From an uncultured Thermoproteales archaeon (GTDB lineage: Archaea > Thermoproteota > Thermoprotei > Thermoproteales > Thermoproteaceae): a stretch of 64,000 nt of DNA. The stretch spans positions 124,001 through 188,000 of the forward strand of contig CALJAK010000002.1 of NCBI GenBank assembly GCA_938027595.1, read 5' to 3'. Position numbers and translations under genes: made by a program. Position 1 is the first letter of the stretch; each line of letters opens with the position of its first letter. The notes beneath the pieces were generated by a model. That model had not been told where the DNA came from and did not search any database. It saw nothing but the letters and a program-made list of their open reading frames with translations. Below are positions 1 through 7,354 of the stretch, one piece after another.

Positions 1-1
1 T

Positions 2-652
2 GTGTTCGCGAAAGTGTTTCCAGAAGCCGCTAGGGGGGAGAGCGTAGCCATGGTTGTTGAGGGGATTTACTCCACTAGGATGAATCCACCCGCCACTTCG
101 CTGCCTAGAGAGTCGACAGACGGCATAGTGTCTAGACACATCTCCACAGACTGGCCCATACACAAGTCTTGGTTCGTGCCGGCGGTGGACATGGGGGAGC
201 CTAGAGTGTTTGTGAAACCCCCCAAGAAGTTAGTGAGGTACATAGGTAGAGACGTCCAAGGCACATATTCATACTTATTGAGAATTGGCTTGGAGGAGTT
301 GAAAAACTTAGCTCTACACGGAAGTAAACCCACGTATCTCTCCGGCTGGGAGATGTTTAGAGATGTAGAGTTAGAAATAGCGTCTAAGTTAGTCAAACAG
401 TTAGACACCCCACAGTTCGCCGCGTTGGCGATAGAGACTTTAAGAGAGGTAGATTTCCTCATGTGTAGAGATGGCGTTATATACCACGTAGAAGTAAAAA
501 CAACGCTATCGCCTACGGATCATAAACTCAGAAAGAAGAAAATACTACTAGAAAAACGGCAGAGAGTGTTGGAGAAATTAGGCATGAGGCCGGCACTTGC
601 GACAGTGGTACCGAGAGAAAATTGGGAGGTAGACGTTGAGATATACACGTAA
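2..652 (+). CDS. PD-(D/E)xK nuclease-like protein (5' end possibly outside window)
   Basis: The reading frame is open from the left edge, so the true start may lie upstream; a GTG at position 2 is the first possible start in the window. No named family is recognised. The C-terminal third has a restriction-endonuclease-fold signature: an Asp at residue 151 (REVDFLM) on one strand followed by EVK at 164-166 on the next, as in PD-(D/E)xK enzymes such as archaeal Holliday-junction resolvases and RecB-like nucleases. A Lys/Arg-rich helix follows (residues 174-195), suitable for nucleic-acid contact. Nuclease activity is inference from motif spacing only. The GTPase gene starts 38 nt after the stop codon, so the two may be expressed together, though the GTPase has its own TATA-like element. 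Confidence 0.6.
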   Translation: MFAKVFPEAARGESVAMVVEGIYSTRMNPPATSLPRESTDGIVSRHISTDWPIHKSWFVPAVDMGEPRVFVKPPKKLVRYIGRDVQGTYSYLLRIGLEELKNLALHGSKPTYLSGWEMFRDVELEIASKLVKQLDTPQFAALAIETLREVDFLMCRDGVIYHVEVKTTLSPTDHKLRKKKILLEKRQRVLEKLGMRPALATVVPRENWEVDVEIYT

Positions 653-689
653 CTACGCATTGTTTATATTTAGAAGCCGTTTCAGAATT

Positions 690-1160
690 GTGCGTCACAT
701 AGTTGCTTTGTTGGGAGTGGGCGGCGTTGGGAAAACTACGCTGGCGTACAGATCCATGGGTTTGTCTCTAAGACCTAGAGTGACGCTACGACCTGGCGTT
801 TATAAACTATACCTAGATAGAGGAGTAAACATAATTGACGTCCCGGGGCAGTACGTTTTTGAAGTTATACACAACTTTGTACGTATGGCTACGTTTTTTG
901 TAGATAAAGTGTTATATGTGTATGACGTTACCCAGCAAGACACACTCTACGCAATTGCTGAAATGCACAGTAGGCTTCTAGACAGATTTGTGAAACCATT
1001 CAAACGAATTGCCGTCGCGGGAAACAAAATGGATTTAGCTAGAGAAATTGGTTTATTTATAGAGGCCGACGAGATAGCTGCCGCAATGGGTGTGAGTGAA
1101 TTGCACTACATTTCCGCTCTCCAAGACGAACCCAGTGAATTAGTCAAAATCCTCTTCTAG
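690..1160 (+). CDS. Small Ras-like GTPase
   Basis: A 156-residue P-loop GTPase with all main G motifs: G1 GVGGVGKTT (residues 9-17), G3 DVPGQ (50-54), G4 NKMD (112-115) and G5 SAL (about 142-144). The size and the Gln after DxxG resemble the Ras/Rab/Arf superfamily, small versions of which occur in crenarchaea; there is no lipidation motif. I chose the GTG at 690 rather than the in-frame ATG at 636, which overlaps the upstream gene, because the GTG puts the first beta strand at residues 3-8 and a TATA-like stretch lies about 24 nt before it. Its cellular role is unknown. The 3' end overlaps the convergent minus-strand gene by 4 bp. Confidence 0.8.
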   Translation: MRHIVALLGVGGVGKTTLAYRSMGLSLRPRVTLRPGVYKLYLDRGVNIIDVPGQYVFEVIHNFVRMATFFVDKVLYVYDVTQQDTLYAIAEMHSRLLDRFVKPFKRIAVAGNKMDLAREIGLFIEADEIAAAMGVSELHYISALQDEPSELVKILF

Positions 1161-1669
1161 TAGTCGTGACGACTTAACGACAGCTCGAGTTTAGCGATAC
1201 ATCTAGGCGCTTGAGACACCTCCTCCGGCGCTATGGTAGCTAACGATAAGTATGCGAGTTCTGCAGATTTACAATCGCCCAACTCTACAGTTTTCTTTAT
1301 CAAAGTCTTCAAAACGGGCACGGCTTCCTGTGGTGTTATGCCGAAGAAGTGCGCCAATGCGAGCATTTTCAACACTCGTGGAGACTCTATCTTTGCACTC
1401 ATCTCTATATAGTCGTAGTAGAGTTTATAGAAGCGGGACAACGCGTGTGGGTCTTGTGTAACTCTCTCTAGGAGTATCTCGACGAAATTTGTAGCTAGAT
1501 GCGCGGCGTGGGGAGCGTCGACTAGAGCTAATTTCGTCAACAACTCTACGGCGTCTCCAATTGGCTCGGGGACATCTGCATATATGCCAGCAGTTATTCT
1601 CCTCACAGAGCCTATGGCGTCTACCACCACCGTGGGGATTGTGTCCATGTGACATATGTATCTAGCCAC
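1157..1669 (-). CDS. Hypothetical helical protein, partner of the upstream ATPase
   Basis: About 163-170 residues, predominantly helical, with no recognised domain. Leu/Ala-rich amphipathic segments look like a TPR- or ARM-like helical repeat bundle, but no repeat could be assigned. The start overlaps the 3' end of the ATPase gene by 28-49 nt (ATG at 1669, or the internal ATG at 1648), so translation is probably coupled and the two proteins may work together. Function is unknown. Confidence 0.6.
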   Translation of the reverse strand: MARYICHMDTIPTVVVDAIGSVRRITAGIYADVPEPIGDAVELLTKLALVDAPHAAHLATNFVEILLERVTQDPHALSRFYKLYYDYIEMSAKIESPRVLKMLALAHFFGITPQEAVPVLKTLIKKTVELGDCKSAELAYLSLATIAPEEVSQAPRCIAKLELSLSRHDY

Positions 1670-2874
1670 ATCTCCCTCGCACGATTTTCGCCATATGCAA
1701 ATTTCGCAATTGCTTTTGCAAATTCAAACACCATCTCTGGGTAGGCTATGAAGAGACCTCGGTAAATTACTCTAATTTTCTCTACTAACTCTCTGCAGGG
1801 GTATTTAAACTCTTTAAATACTTCTTTCACAATGCTCTCCTTGGGGGCGGTGGCCCAACGGAACGCCACATCTCCATTCTCTATGTGGTACATCTCTCTC
1901 AGTTGGTCTAGCGCCTCTTCACGTAGGAGTTTCGTGTATTCTGTGTCTGGAGTTTGTAGGAAAGCAATTACTCTCTCGACACGTCTAATTTTCGGCAGTA
2001 AACGAGCCACGTCGATGGGTAGATGGATGTCAGATAGGCTGAGAGATAGAGATGGACGGATTTCGTCCCATTTTTCGAGGAAGAGACGTCTATAGAGATC
2101 TTGGTATATTCTAGAGAGTTCTCTTACCACCTCTCGATACATCACGTCGGGAGGTTCATGTAAACATCTGTTTTTCGCATATCTCTTAGCTCCGTACACC
2201 GTTAGTGGGAACACGCCGCTGTAGTCGCCATGTCTTTCTAACACATAGCTAATGTAGGAGTCTGCCTCGGCTTCTCTACAGCCCAAACCCGAGGCGTGTG
2301 AAGCGAAAACCTCTCTCAAAACTGCGGCGAGATCTACAGTTTTGAGATATTCAGCCACATTCACGACCTTTACATCGGCTATGTAGTCCATGCATGTGGT
2401 GTATCGGTACAACTCTGTTGGGAGAGTTATGAGCGACGGCACATCTCTATAACGCAGGTAGAGAACTCTATCCGCAATGTAATCGCATCGGTCTCGCAAC
2501 GTCAACGCCGTCTCGCTCCGTAGAACCCGCGAACTGTCGTAAAACGTGATGCCTAGAGGATCATAGAAACCCAATGCGTTTGGCAATTCGTTCAACACCT
2601 CGAGAGCGTTGTCAAAAGTAACTACGTCAGTGCTTACATCTATTACGGCGTATTGTTCTTCTATAAACTTGGCAGTTATGTATCTAGTCAACACAGATTT
2701 ACCAACGCCGTGGGGGCCAATCACGACAATCGAGTTCCCCGCCTTGAGAGTTGTGGAGATGCGTTCTCCTAAAGTTTTAAACCACTGCACTACTTTTGCT
2801 TTGTAGTTTTCAATTATGTTAACAACGTAATAATGATCGTCCTCTCTAGTTAACCCCAGCGATACAGATGACAC
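1621..2874 (-). CDS. P-loop ATPase, archaeal AAA/STAND-like
   Basis: A 417-residue protein with a Walker A motif GPHGVGKS at residues 53-60 and a likely Walker B strand (YAVIDVSTD) shortly after. The rest is helical with many Arg and Tyr residues and no membrane segment. It resembles the archaeal-type ATPase families related to AAA/STAND proteins, but I cannot assign a subfamily. The GTG start at 2874 has an AT-rich TATA-like element (around 2892-2897) about 22 nt upstream. The downstream helical gene overlaps its end, suggesting an ATPase-partner pair. Substrate and process are unknown. Confidence 0.65.
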   Translation of the reverse strand: MSSVSLGLTREDDHYYVVNIIENYKAKVVQWFKTLGERISTTLKAGNSIVVIGPHGVGKSVLTRYITAKFIEEQYAVIDVSTDVVTFDNALEVLNELPNALGFYDPLGITFYDSSRVLRSETALTLRDRCDYIADRVLYLRYRDVPSLITLPTELYRYTTCMDYIADVKVVNVAEYLKTVDLAAVLREVFASHASGLGCREAEADSYISYVLERHGDYSGVFPLTVYGAKRYAKNRCLHEPPDVMYREVVRELSRIYQDLYRRLFLEKWDEIRPSLSLSLSDIHLPIDVARLLPKIRRVERVIAFLQTPDTEYTKLLREEALDQLREMYHIENGDVAFRWATAPKESIVKEVFKEFKYPCRELVEKIRVIYRGLFIAYPEMVFEFAKAIAKFAYGENRAREMWLDTYVTWTQSPRWW

Positions 2875-2941
2875 AAAAAAAGAAGGGAGTTAATATATGT
2901 CTTATGTCAAAAAATTTATAAATTAGAACGTGAGGATTGCC

Positions 2942-3103
2942 ATGCCGCTGACGCTTGACCCGGAAAAGCTTCAATTAGTCATGAAACACAAATTCCAAGT
3001 GAAAATTTGCAGAAATTGTGGCGCCAAAAACCCCATTGGCGCCGAGAAGTGCAGGAGGTGTAGATCTAGAAATCTAAGGCTCAAGAAGTTCAAGAAGAAG
3101 TAA
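2942..3103 (+). CDS. rpl40e: Ribosomal protein L40e
   Basis: A 53-residue basic zinc-binding protein of the large ribosomal subunit (eL40). It reads [10 protein letters not shown] at the N-terminus, has a C-x2-C-x10-C-x2-C zinc finger (Cys 23, 26, 37, 40) and ends in a Lys-rich tail, the typical archaeal L40e layout without the ubiquitin of eukaryotes. The ATG at 2942 lies about 24 nt after a TTTATAAAT element, and a GAGG motif sits just before the start. The 3' end overlaps the convergent regulator gene by 14 bp. Identification is firm despite the small size. Confidence 0.92.
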   Translation: MPLTLDPEKLQLVMKHKFQVKICRNCGAKNPIGAEKCRRCRSRNLRLKKFKKK

Positions 3104-3389
3104 CGAAAAACTTCGGCGCTTCGATCCTCTCTCCCCTACAGCGAGGACAACGGCTGGGTTTCTTCAACCTCTCTCTATCTCTAAACTCGTATCCACATGA
3201 TTTACAAACTGGGGGAATCACGCCCAGTCTGTAACCCATTCTCTTCAAAGTCTTCTTTACATGTTCCAACTCGTCATACAACTCGCCCGGCTTTAAATCT
3301 GTGTTGATTAAGACTTGTAGTTGATACACAGTCAACGGCTCGCTGGCGGATAGGAGGATCTTAATTATCCGCTCTCTCGTAGTCTCCAT
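3090..3389 (-). CDS. Winged-helix/zinc-ribbon predicted transcriptional regulator
   Basis: A 99-residue protein with an N-terminal HTH (residues 1-55; RERIIKILL ... EPLTVYQL pattern) and a C-terminal zinc ribbon (C-x2-C at 62-65, then C-x2-C at about 80-83). This fusion is the arrangement of a small archaeal family described as HTH plus zinc ribbon predicted regulators. The ATG shares one base with the upstream gene's stop codon, so the two are translated as a unit. Target genes are unknown. Confidence 0.75.
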   Translation of the reverse strand: METTRERIIKILLSASEPLTVYQLQVLINTDLKPGELYDELEHVKKTLKRMGYRLGVIPPVCKSCGYEFRDRERLKKPSRCPRCRGERIEAPKFFVTSS

Positions 3390-3691
3390 TACTTCTCCAC
3401 TACTGCAGATTGAAGCCAGAGAGCTTTATAAACGCCACCCGGCTTGAGTACGGCAAACGTAAAGATGTGCGTCACTCCGCCTCTACTAGCTTCAATTCTC
3501 ATGAATCTCGTGTCTTCAATCTTCTCCACTGGGTCTACGTTTGCGTCTAGAAGCTGGACGTCAGTCACTACATAACCCAGCGTCTTTATGCTTTCCGCAA
3601 CACAATCGGCCAGTTGGCGAGGCGTATCTCCCACACATTGATTCTTCTCAATCTGGCTCTTTACTCTGGCGTGTTCAATACTGTAGTCCAT
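3389..3691 (-). CDS. Conserved-looking hypothetical protein
   Basis: A 100-residue soluble protein with alternating strands and helices and no recognised domain. The ATG at 3691 lies about 22 nt downstream of a TATATAAAT element (3711-3717, read on the minus strand). That element abuts the D box of the predicted sRNA upstream, so sRNA and mRNA promoters are packed together. The next gene, an HTH/zinc-ribbon regulator, overlaps the stop codon by one base. Confidence 0.65.
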   Translation of the reverse strand: MDYSIEHARVKSQIEKNQCVGDTPRQLADCVAESIKTLGYVVTDVQLLDANVDPVEKIEDTRFMRIEASRGGVTHIFTFAVLKPGGVYKALWLQSAVVEK

Positions 3692-3713
3692 AGCTCAGAT
3701 TGTCGACGTATAT

Positions 3714-3766
3714 AAATCAGTCGCTCAGCCCTCTTCACATTTCAGACCTTGTAAGCGTCTTCACAA
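3714..3766 (-). ncRNA. Candidate box C/D guide sRNA
   Basis: Read 5'-3' on the minus strand: GTGAAGA (3764-3758, box C), 12-nt guide, CTGA (3745-3742, box D'), 3-nt spacer AAT, GTGAAGA (3738-3732, box C'), 11-nt guide, CTGA (3720-3717, box D). Element order, guide lengths and the 3-nt D'-C' spacer fit archaeal box C/D sRNAs. Both C boxes deviate from RTGATGA at the same base, which suggests paired drift rather than chance. The D' guide complements a 12-nt target containing CUUGUAA, the form of a tRNA-Thr(UGU) anticodon loop, placing the methylated base at U34; the D guide complements a D-arm-like GCUCAGCC. Targets are inference. An AT-rich promoter element lies about 22 nt upstream. Confidence 0.6.
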
Positions 3767-3795
3767 AAATATATTTCTAATAAAAATTAAAGAAT

Positions 3796-5925
3796 ATGAA
3801 AGCTATAGCCATAGTACTACTGCTTGTGGCAGTTTTCATTTTTCTCCTCCCCCCATCTGTCGTCAGACTTGCGGACCCATTCCACGGCCCGATGAAAGCC
3901 ATATATCGCCCACCTCCGCCGGCGCCGATAGAGAACTACGTGTTAACTATAGAGGCGGAGAGCGAGAGAGAGGCGTACTACAGATTGGGCTATGCACACG
4001 CTTACTATAGACTCTTCCAAATGGACGTAATGCGGCGCGTGGCGCAAGGTCGGCTCGGCGAGTTGCTGGGACCTGCAGCGTTAGACACAGACATATACTT
4101 CAGAACGCGGGGGCTCTACATATCTGCGGAAAAGAGCTGGCTCTACATAGAGTCGAACTTCCCAAACGTGGCTACGGTGGTTCTAGAGTACGTCAATGGA
4201 GTTAATGACTTCATTACACAAAACCCACCACCAATTGAGTATTTGATACTGGGTAAAAAGCCTGAGCCGTGGGCCCCCACAGACGTCATCGCCATAGTCA
4301 AGCTAGTGGCTTGGAGTCTCAGCGGGGGCGAGGCGGACTTGGAGTTGAAACGGTTGGCGGACAGACTTGGCCAGCGATTTCTAGAAATTGCGCTGAGTCG
4401 GAGACAAAACACGCCGATACTCCCCCGCAAGGCGGTCTTCTCGCCACCCCGAGACGCCGGTGACAATTGGATAATATCGCCTCACGCCAGTAACAATTGG
4501 ATAATATCGCCTCAACTGTCGGCCACGAACTGCGCCATGTTGGCGAACGACCCCCATCTCTTGCTGTCGGCGCCGCCCATTTGGATATTTCAGAGAGTGA
4601 AGACCCCCGGGCGTGAGGTGGTGGGTGTGGCGTTTCCAGGCACGCCGCTTGTGACGATAGGCACCAACGGCCACGTGGCGTGGGGCTTCACTAACACTGG
4701 CATCGACGTGATTGATTATTACTATTACGTCTGGGACGGCGACAGGTATTTCCACAACGGCACGTGGAGAGAGGCAAATAGGCGCGTGGAGGAGTTCAAG
4801 ACATGCGATGCGGACGGCCGGTGTTCTGTGTGGAAAGTGACAGTGTTGGAGACCGTGCACGGACCGGTGGTGGAGTATGGGGGGACGAGATACGCCATGA
4901 GGTGGCTCGGCAACAACATAACGCTGGAGGCCGTGGCGATGTACGAAATTAACAGAGCTAAAAACTTGTCGGACTTCCTAAAGGCGTTGAGGTACTTCAT
5001 TACCCCCAGCCAAAATGTGGTTTACGCAGACCTCAACGGCACCGTGGCATATTTCGCCAGTGGCTATCTGCCGCTGAGAAACGGCGGCTATCTGCCCTTC
5101 AACGGCTCCAGGGGGGAGGGGGAGTGGGGGGGTTACGCGTGGCTCCCCACTGTGTTGAGTCAGATCAACCCACCGTATTTAGCCACCGCTAACAACAAAG
5201 TGGCGGACGCAGACGTATATCTACAGTGGAGGTGGGCAGATAGATACCGCCACGACAGAATTGTCGAACTCCTCGCCGAGCGGTTGGGGAGAAGTGGGAA
5301 AGTCACTGTGCGAGACGTCATGGAGATACAGCTAGACGTGGTGGATATCTCATGCCGAGACGTCAAGCTGTTGTTGAAAACACTCGGCGGGGAGAGTAGC
5401 GAGAAATTGTTGAGAGAATTGGAGAATTGGGACTGCGCCATGATCCCCACCTCGACGACCGCAGCTAAATACGCCACCTTCCTATACAACCTCCAGAAGA
5501 GAGCGTGGGAGGACTTCGGCGTTTCTCTAACGCTGGTACCTCTGGAAGTCACCATTGAGGCGATTAAAAGCGGGCTGCTAGACCGGAGAATTGTGGAAGA
5601 GGTGGCAGCCGAGGCGTTGAAGACGTCAAAGCCGTGGGGCGAGATGCACGTGTATGACATACGCCACGTGATGGGGAGTGTGTTCCCCAGTTTCAACTAT
5701 AGAAAGACAGAGGCACCCGGCAGTTGGTTCACTGTGAACGTGGCGCCGGGCTCCCCAGGTTCTGAATTTCGAGTCTCTCAAGGACCCAGCGTCAGACTTA
5801 TCGTGGCATTTTGCGACGGGATTTACATGTCGCTGCCGGGCGGACCGGACGGAGATCCACTGAGCCCGCTGTATGACGCCATGTATCTACCTTGGGTTAG
5901 GGGAGAATATGTCAAAGTGGGTTAA
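3796..5925 (+). CDS. Penicillin-acylase-family N-terminal nucleophile amidohydrolase
   Basis: A 709-residue precursor of the penicillin/acyl-homoserine-lactone acylase family. Such enzymes cleave themselves into alpha and beta chains and use the new N-terminal Ser as nucleophile to hydrolyse amides. Residues 1-25 form a hydrophobic signal or membrane anchor, so the enzyme probably acts outside the membrane. The conserved (G/A)SNNW motif marking the beta-chain start is at 231-235, with Ser232 the likely nucleophile, followed by NDPHL, PG.P and GHVAWG-type motifs. Unusually, a 30-bp segment is tandemly duplicated here (4455-4514), giving a second copy AGDNWIISP just before ASNNWIISP; the first copy lacks the Ser. 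The ATG has a TATA-like element about 25 nt upstream. The substrate is unknown. The next gene overlaps its end by 17 bp. Confidence 0.88.
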   Translation: MKAIAIVLLLVAVFIFLLPPSVVRLADPFHGPMKAIYRPPPPAPIENYVLTIEAESEREAYYRLGYAHAYYRLFQMDVMRRVAQGRLGELLGPAALDTDIYFRTRGLYISAEKSWLYIESNFPNVATVVLEYVNGVNDFITQNPPPIEYLILGKKPEPWAPTDVIAIVKLVAWSLSGGEADLELKRLADRLGQRFLEIALSRRQNTPILPRKAVFSPPRDAGDNWIISPHASNNWIISPQLSATNCAMLANDPHLLLSAPPIWIFQRVKTPGREVVGVAFPGTPLVTIGTNGHVAWGFTNTGIDVIDYYYYVWDGDRYFHNGTWREANRRVEEFKTCDADGRCSVWKVTVLETVHGPVVEYGGTRYAMRWLGNNITLEAVAMYEINRAKNLSDFLKALRYFITPSQNVVYADLNGTVAYFASGYLPLRNGGYLPFNGSRGEGEWGGYAWLPTVLSQINPPYLATANNKVADADVYLQWRWADRYRHDRIVELLAERLGRSGKVTVRDVMEIQLDVVDISCRDVKLLLKTLGGESSEKLLRELENWDCAMIPTSTTAAKYATFLYNLQKRAWEDFGVSLTLVPLEVTIEAIKSGLLDRRIVEEVAAEALKTSKPWGEMHVYDIRHVMGSVFPSFNYRKTEAPGSWFTVNVAPGSPGSEFRVSQGPSVRLIVAFCDGIYMSLPGGPDGDPLSPLYDAMYLPWVRGEYVKVG
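4455..4514 (+). repeat. 30-bp in-frame tandem duplication at the acylase processing site
   Basis: Two 30-bp units (4455-4484 and 4485-4514) differ at only two positions among the central 29 bases. Each encodes ten residues ending in NWIISP. The second unit carries the Ser-Asn-Asn-Trp nucleophile motif; the first has Gly-Asp-Asn-Trp. A recent slippage or unequal crossover fits the near identity. Confidence 0.9.
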
Positions 5926-6298
5926 GTACACGGCGGCGTTGATCCCCCTACTTGGGGCAGCCACACCAATCCACTTAGTTAACGTGGTGATTTGGCCGCT
6001 CGTCGGTGGTTTGCTATATGGATGGCTCTCGGAAGGGAGGAGAGACATAGCCACGTCGCCAGTTGTGGCGCTAACGCCAGTGTTGGTAGTAACGCTGTAC
6101 TACATGTCGCTGAACTTCACGCGATTCCTCCGCTATGTCGAGATGTTACCAACGGCGGTTATCCTCTGGATCACTTCGTGGATGTTGTTCTTTTCCCTCG
6201 GCGCGATGGTTGGATATGTGTACAAAAAGTCAAGAGGCAACAGCCCAGCCAGAACTCGCCGTGAGGCAGCGCCGCTCCAGAGTGGCGAGACACACTGA
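5909..6298 (+). CDS. Small polytopic membrane protein
   Basis: A 129-residue protein with about four hydrophobic segments (near residues 7-24, 24-40, 48-68 and 80-102) and a basic, charged C-terminal tail. No family is recognised. The ATG at 5909 is preceded by a GGGGAG ribosome-binding site and overlaps the acylase coding end by 17 bp, so the two are translationally coupled. It may be a membrane partner of the acylase, but that is inference from position only. Confidence 0.6.
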   Translation: MSKWVKYTAALIPLLGAATPIHLVNVVIWPLVGGLLYGWLSEGRRDIATSPVVALTPVLVVTLYYMSLNFTRFLRYVEMLPTAVILWITSWMLFFSLGAMVGYVYKKSRGNSPARTRREAAPLQSGETH

Positions 6299-6408
6299 GC
6301 GTTTTCCTCTAGTAGTTTGTAATCTCTCTTTTCTTTAGTTTCTTCCAACATTTTCTGCAGTGATTTAGTGACATCCTCCAACGCTTTTCTAATCTCCTCT
6401 ATGTACAT
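6133..6408 (-). CDS. Doubtful small ORF, antisense to the membrane-protein gene
   Basis: The first 37 codons (6408-6299) encode a Lys/Glu-rich amphipathic helix that looks protein-like, but the remaining 166 nt run antisense inside the upstream membrane-protein gene and look like shadow sequence. It could be a short helical protein, the stub of a decayed gene, or no gene. No ribosome-binding site or well-spaced TATA element supports the ATG at 6408. Confidence 0.25.
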   Translation of the reverse strand: MYIEEIRKALEDVTKSLQKMLEETKEKRDYKLLEENAQCVSPLWSGAASRRVLAGLLPLDFLYTYPTIAPREKNNIHEVIQRITAVGNIST

Positions 6409-6413
6409 TATTC

Positions 6414-6425
6414 TCTATAAAAATT
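6414..6425 (+). promoter_or_regulatory. TATA-like element upstream of the hsp20 gene
   Basis: TCTATAAAAATT is centred about 31 nt before the ATG at 6451 and about 51 nt before the in-frame ATG at 6471. Together with AGGAG at 6442-6446, it points to an original start at 6451, which is now out of frame by one base. Confidence 0.5.
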
Positions 6426-6470
6426 AAACACTCAAAAAAATTAGGAGACGATGTACGCATTGAGATAGAC

Positions 6471-6686
6471 ATGCCTGGCTTAGAGCCGGGAGACATTACG
6501 TTAACTGTTTCTAAAGACGGCGCTGCGGTACGTGCCGAGGGGGCTAGGGGAGATAGGAAATACTCTAAATACGTGAGACTCCCCTTCAAGATTGACCCAG
6601 CGTCAGTTTTGGCGTTTTACAAACAGGGCGTTTTGATAATTTCGGCAAGGAAAAGTGTTGAAGAAGAGATAAAAAGTCAAGGTTGA
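6471..6686 (+). CDS. Small heat-shock protein (Hsp20/alpha-crystallin), possibly 5'-damaged
   Basis: A short alpha-crystallin domain of 71 residues: MPGLEPGDI at the start, a Tyr-rich central strand, LPFKIDP, then the A-x-x-x-x-GVL(I/T)I motif as AFYKQGVLIISA, all diagnostic of Hsp20 chaperones that hold unfolding proteins. Codons upstream of the ATG at 6471 still read VRIEID, the usual beginning of this domain, but there is no start codon in frame. An ATG at 6451, well placed relative to the TATA element and AGGAG, is out of frame by one base, as if a G had been lost just after it. The gene may therefore be frameshifted, reinitiate at 6471, or use a non-standard start. A sequencing error is possible. 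Confidence 0.7.
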   Translation: MPGLEPGDITLTVSKDGAAVRAEGARGDRKYSKYVRLPFKIDPASVLAFYKQGVLIISARKSVEEEIKSQG

Positions 6687-7108
6687 GGGCTGAGCAGCCG
6701 ATACAACGCAATAGCCAACTGGCCGACTGACCCCACGTCGCGAGCCACACCGTGGCACAACAAAGCCCCCTGAGGCAACTCCCGTGGCGAGAAAGAGAGA
6801 TCCGCGCCATGCGTCAATAACAACATTTTCCCACCTACCCACTCTACAGCTCTCGTGCCGTCGGGCTTAGACAGTGCACACACGACGTCTGGCTTCAATA
6901 CCTCTACGGCGTCGGATATGTCGTTAAACACCAACACCTCTCCTCCAGTCTTGAAGGCTAGTTTGAACAAGTCGCCAATTTGTTGAGCTGCGGCGCCAAA
7001 GACTTTCACTAACACAAACCTACGCACACCAAAGCCGTAAGTTATCTTAGCCAACTCTAACATTTTCGGAACTGAACTAATGTTATACACGCCCACCGCC
7101 AACTCCAT
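6677..7108 (-). CDS. SPOUT-like RNA methyltransferase family protein (tentative)
   Basis: A 143-residue alpha/beta protein with alternating hydrophobic strands and helices throughout (for example FVLVKVF, VLVFNDI, DVVCALS, MLLLTHG). It resembles a small archaeal family I recall as annotated either SpoU/SPOUT-like methylase or, misleadingly, RecB family. A C-terminal GALLCHGVARDVGSVGQLAIALYR segment could form part of a SPOUT knot. The ATG at 7108 is about 26 nt from a TTATAA element inside the 3' end of the upstream gene. The 3' end overlaps the convergent hsp20 gene by 10 bp. Catalysis is inference. Confidence 0.5.
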   Translation of the reverse strand: MELAVGVYNISSVPKMLELAKITYGFGVRRFVLVKVFGAAAQQIGDLFKLAFKTGGEVLVFNDISDAVEVLKPDVVCALSKPDGTRAVEWVGGKMLLLTHGADLSFSPRELPQGALLCHGVARDVGSVGQLAIALYRLLSPQP

Positions 7109-7129
7109 GGAGAGACGAGCTTGGCGTCT

Positions 7130-7354
7130 TTATAACTTTGCAGCTAAACAACGCCCCTCTTCACACTCCACGGAGAATGGCGTTTTCTTCAGTATGAGTA
7201 TCCCTTTCTTAAACTCACCCAAATCCTCGCCGATTTCGAAAACTTTTCCACATATTTCAAACACGCCGCCGTTGACTGTAAACACAAAGACGTCTGCACA
7301 CGGCTGGAGATCTATCTCCAAGATAGCCACATGGCGAAACTTAATTACTTTCAT
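7130..7354 (-). CDS. Small hypothetical beta-rich protein
   Basis: A 74-residue protein made mainly of beta strands, with three cysteines and a KKGILILKK strand. No family is recognised. Its ATG overlaps the 3' end of the uridine phosphorylase gene by 14 bp, which supports it as a real, co-translated gene. Confidence 0.5.
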   Translation of the reverse strand: MKVIKFRHVAILEIDLQPCADVFVFTVNGGVFEICGKVFEIGEDLGEFKKGILILKKTPFSVECEEGRCLAAKL

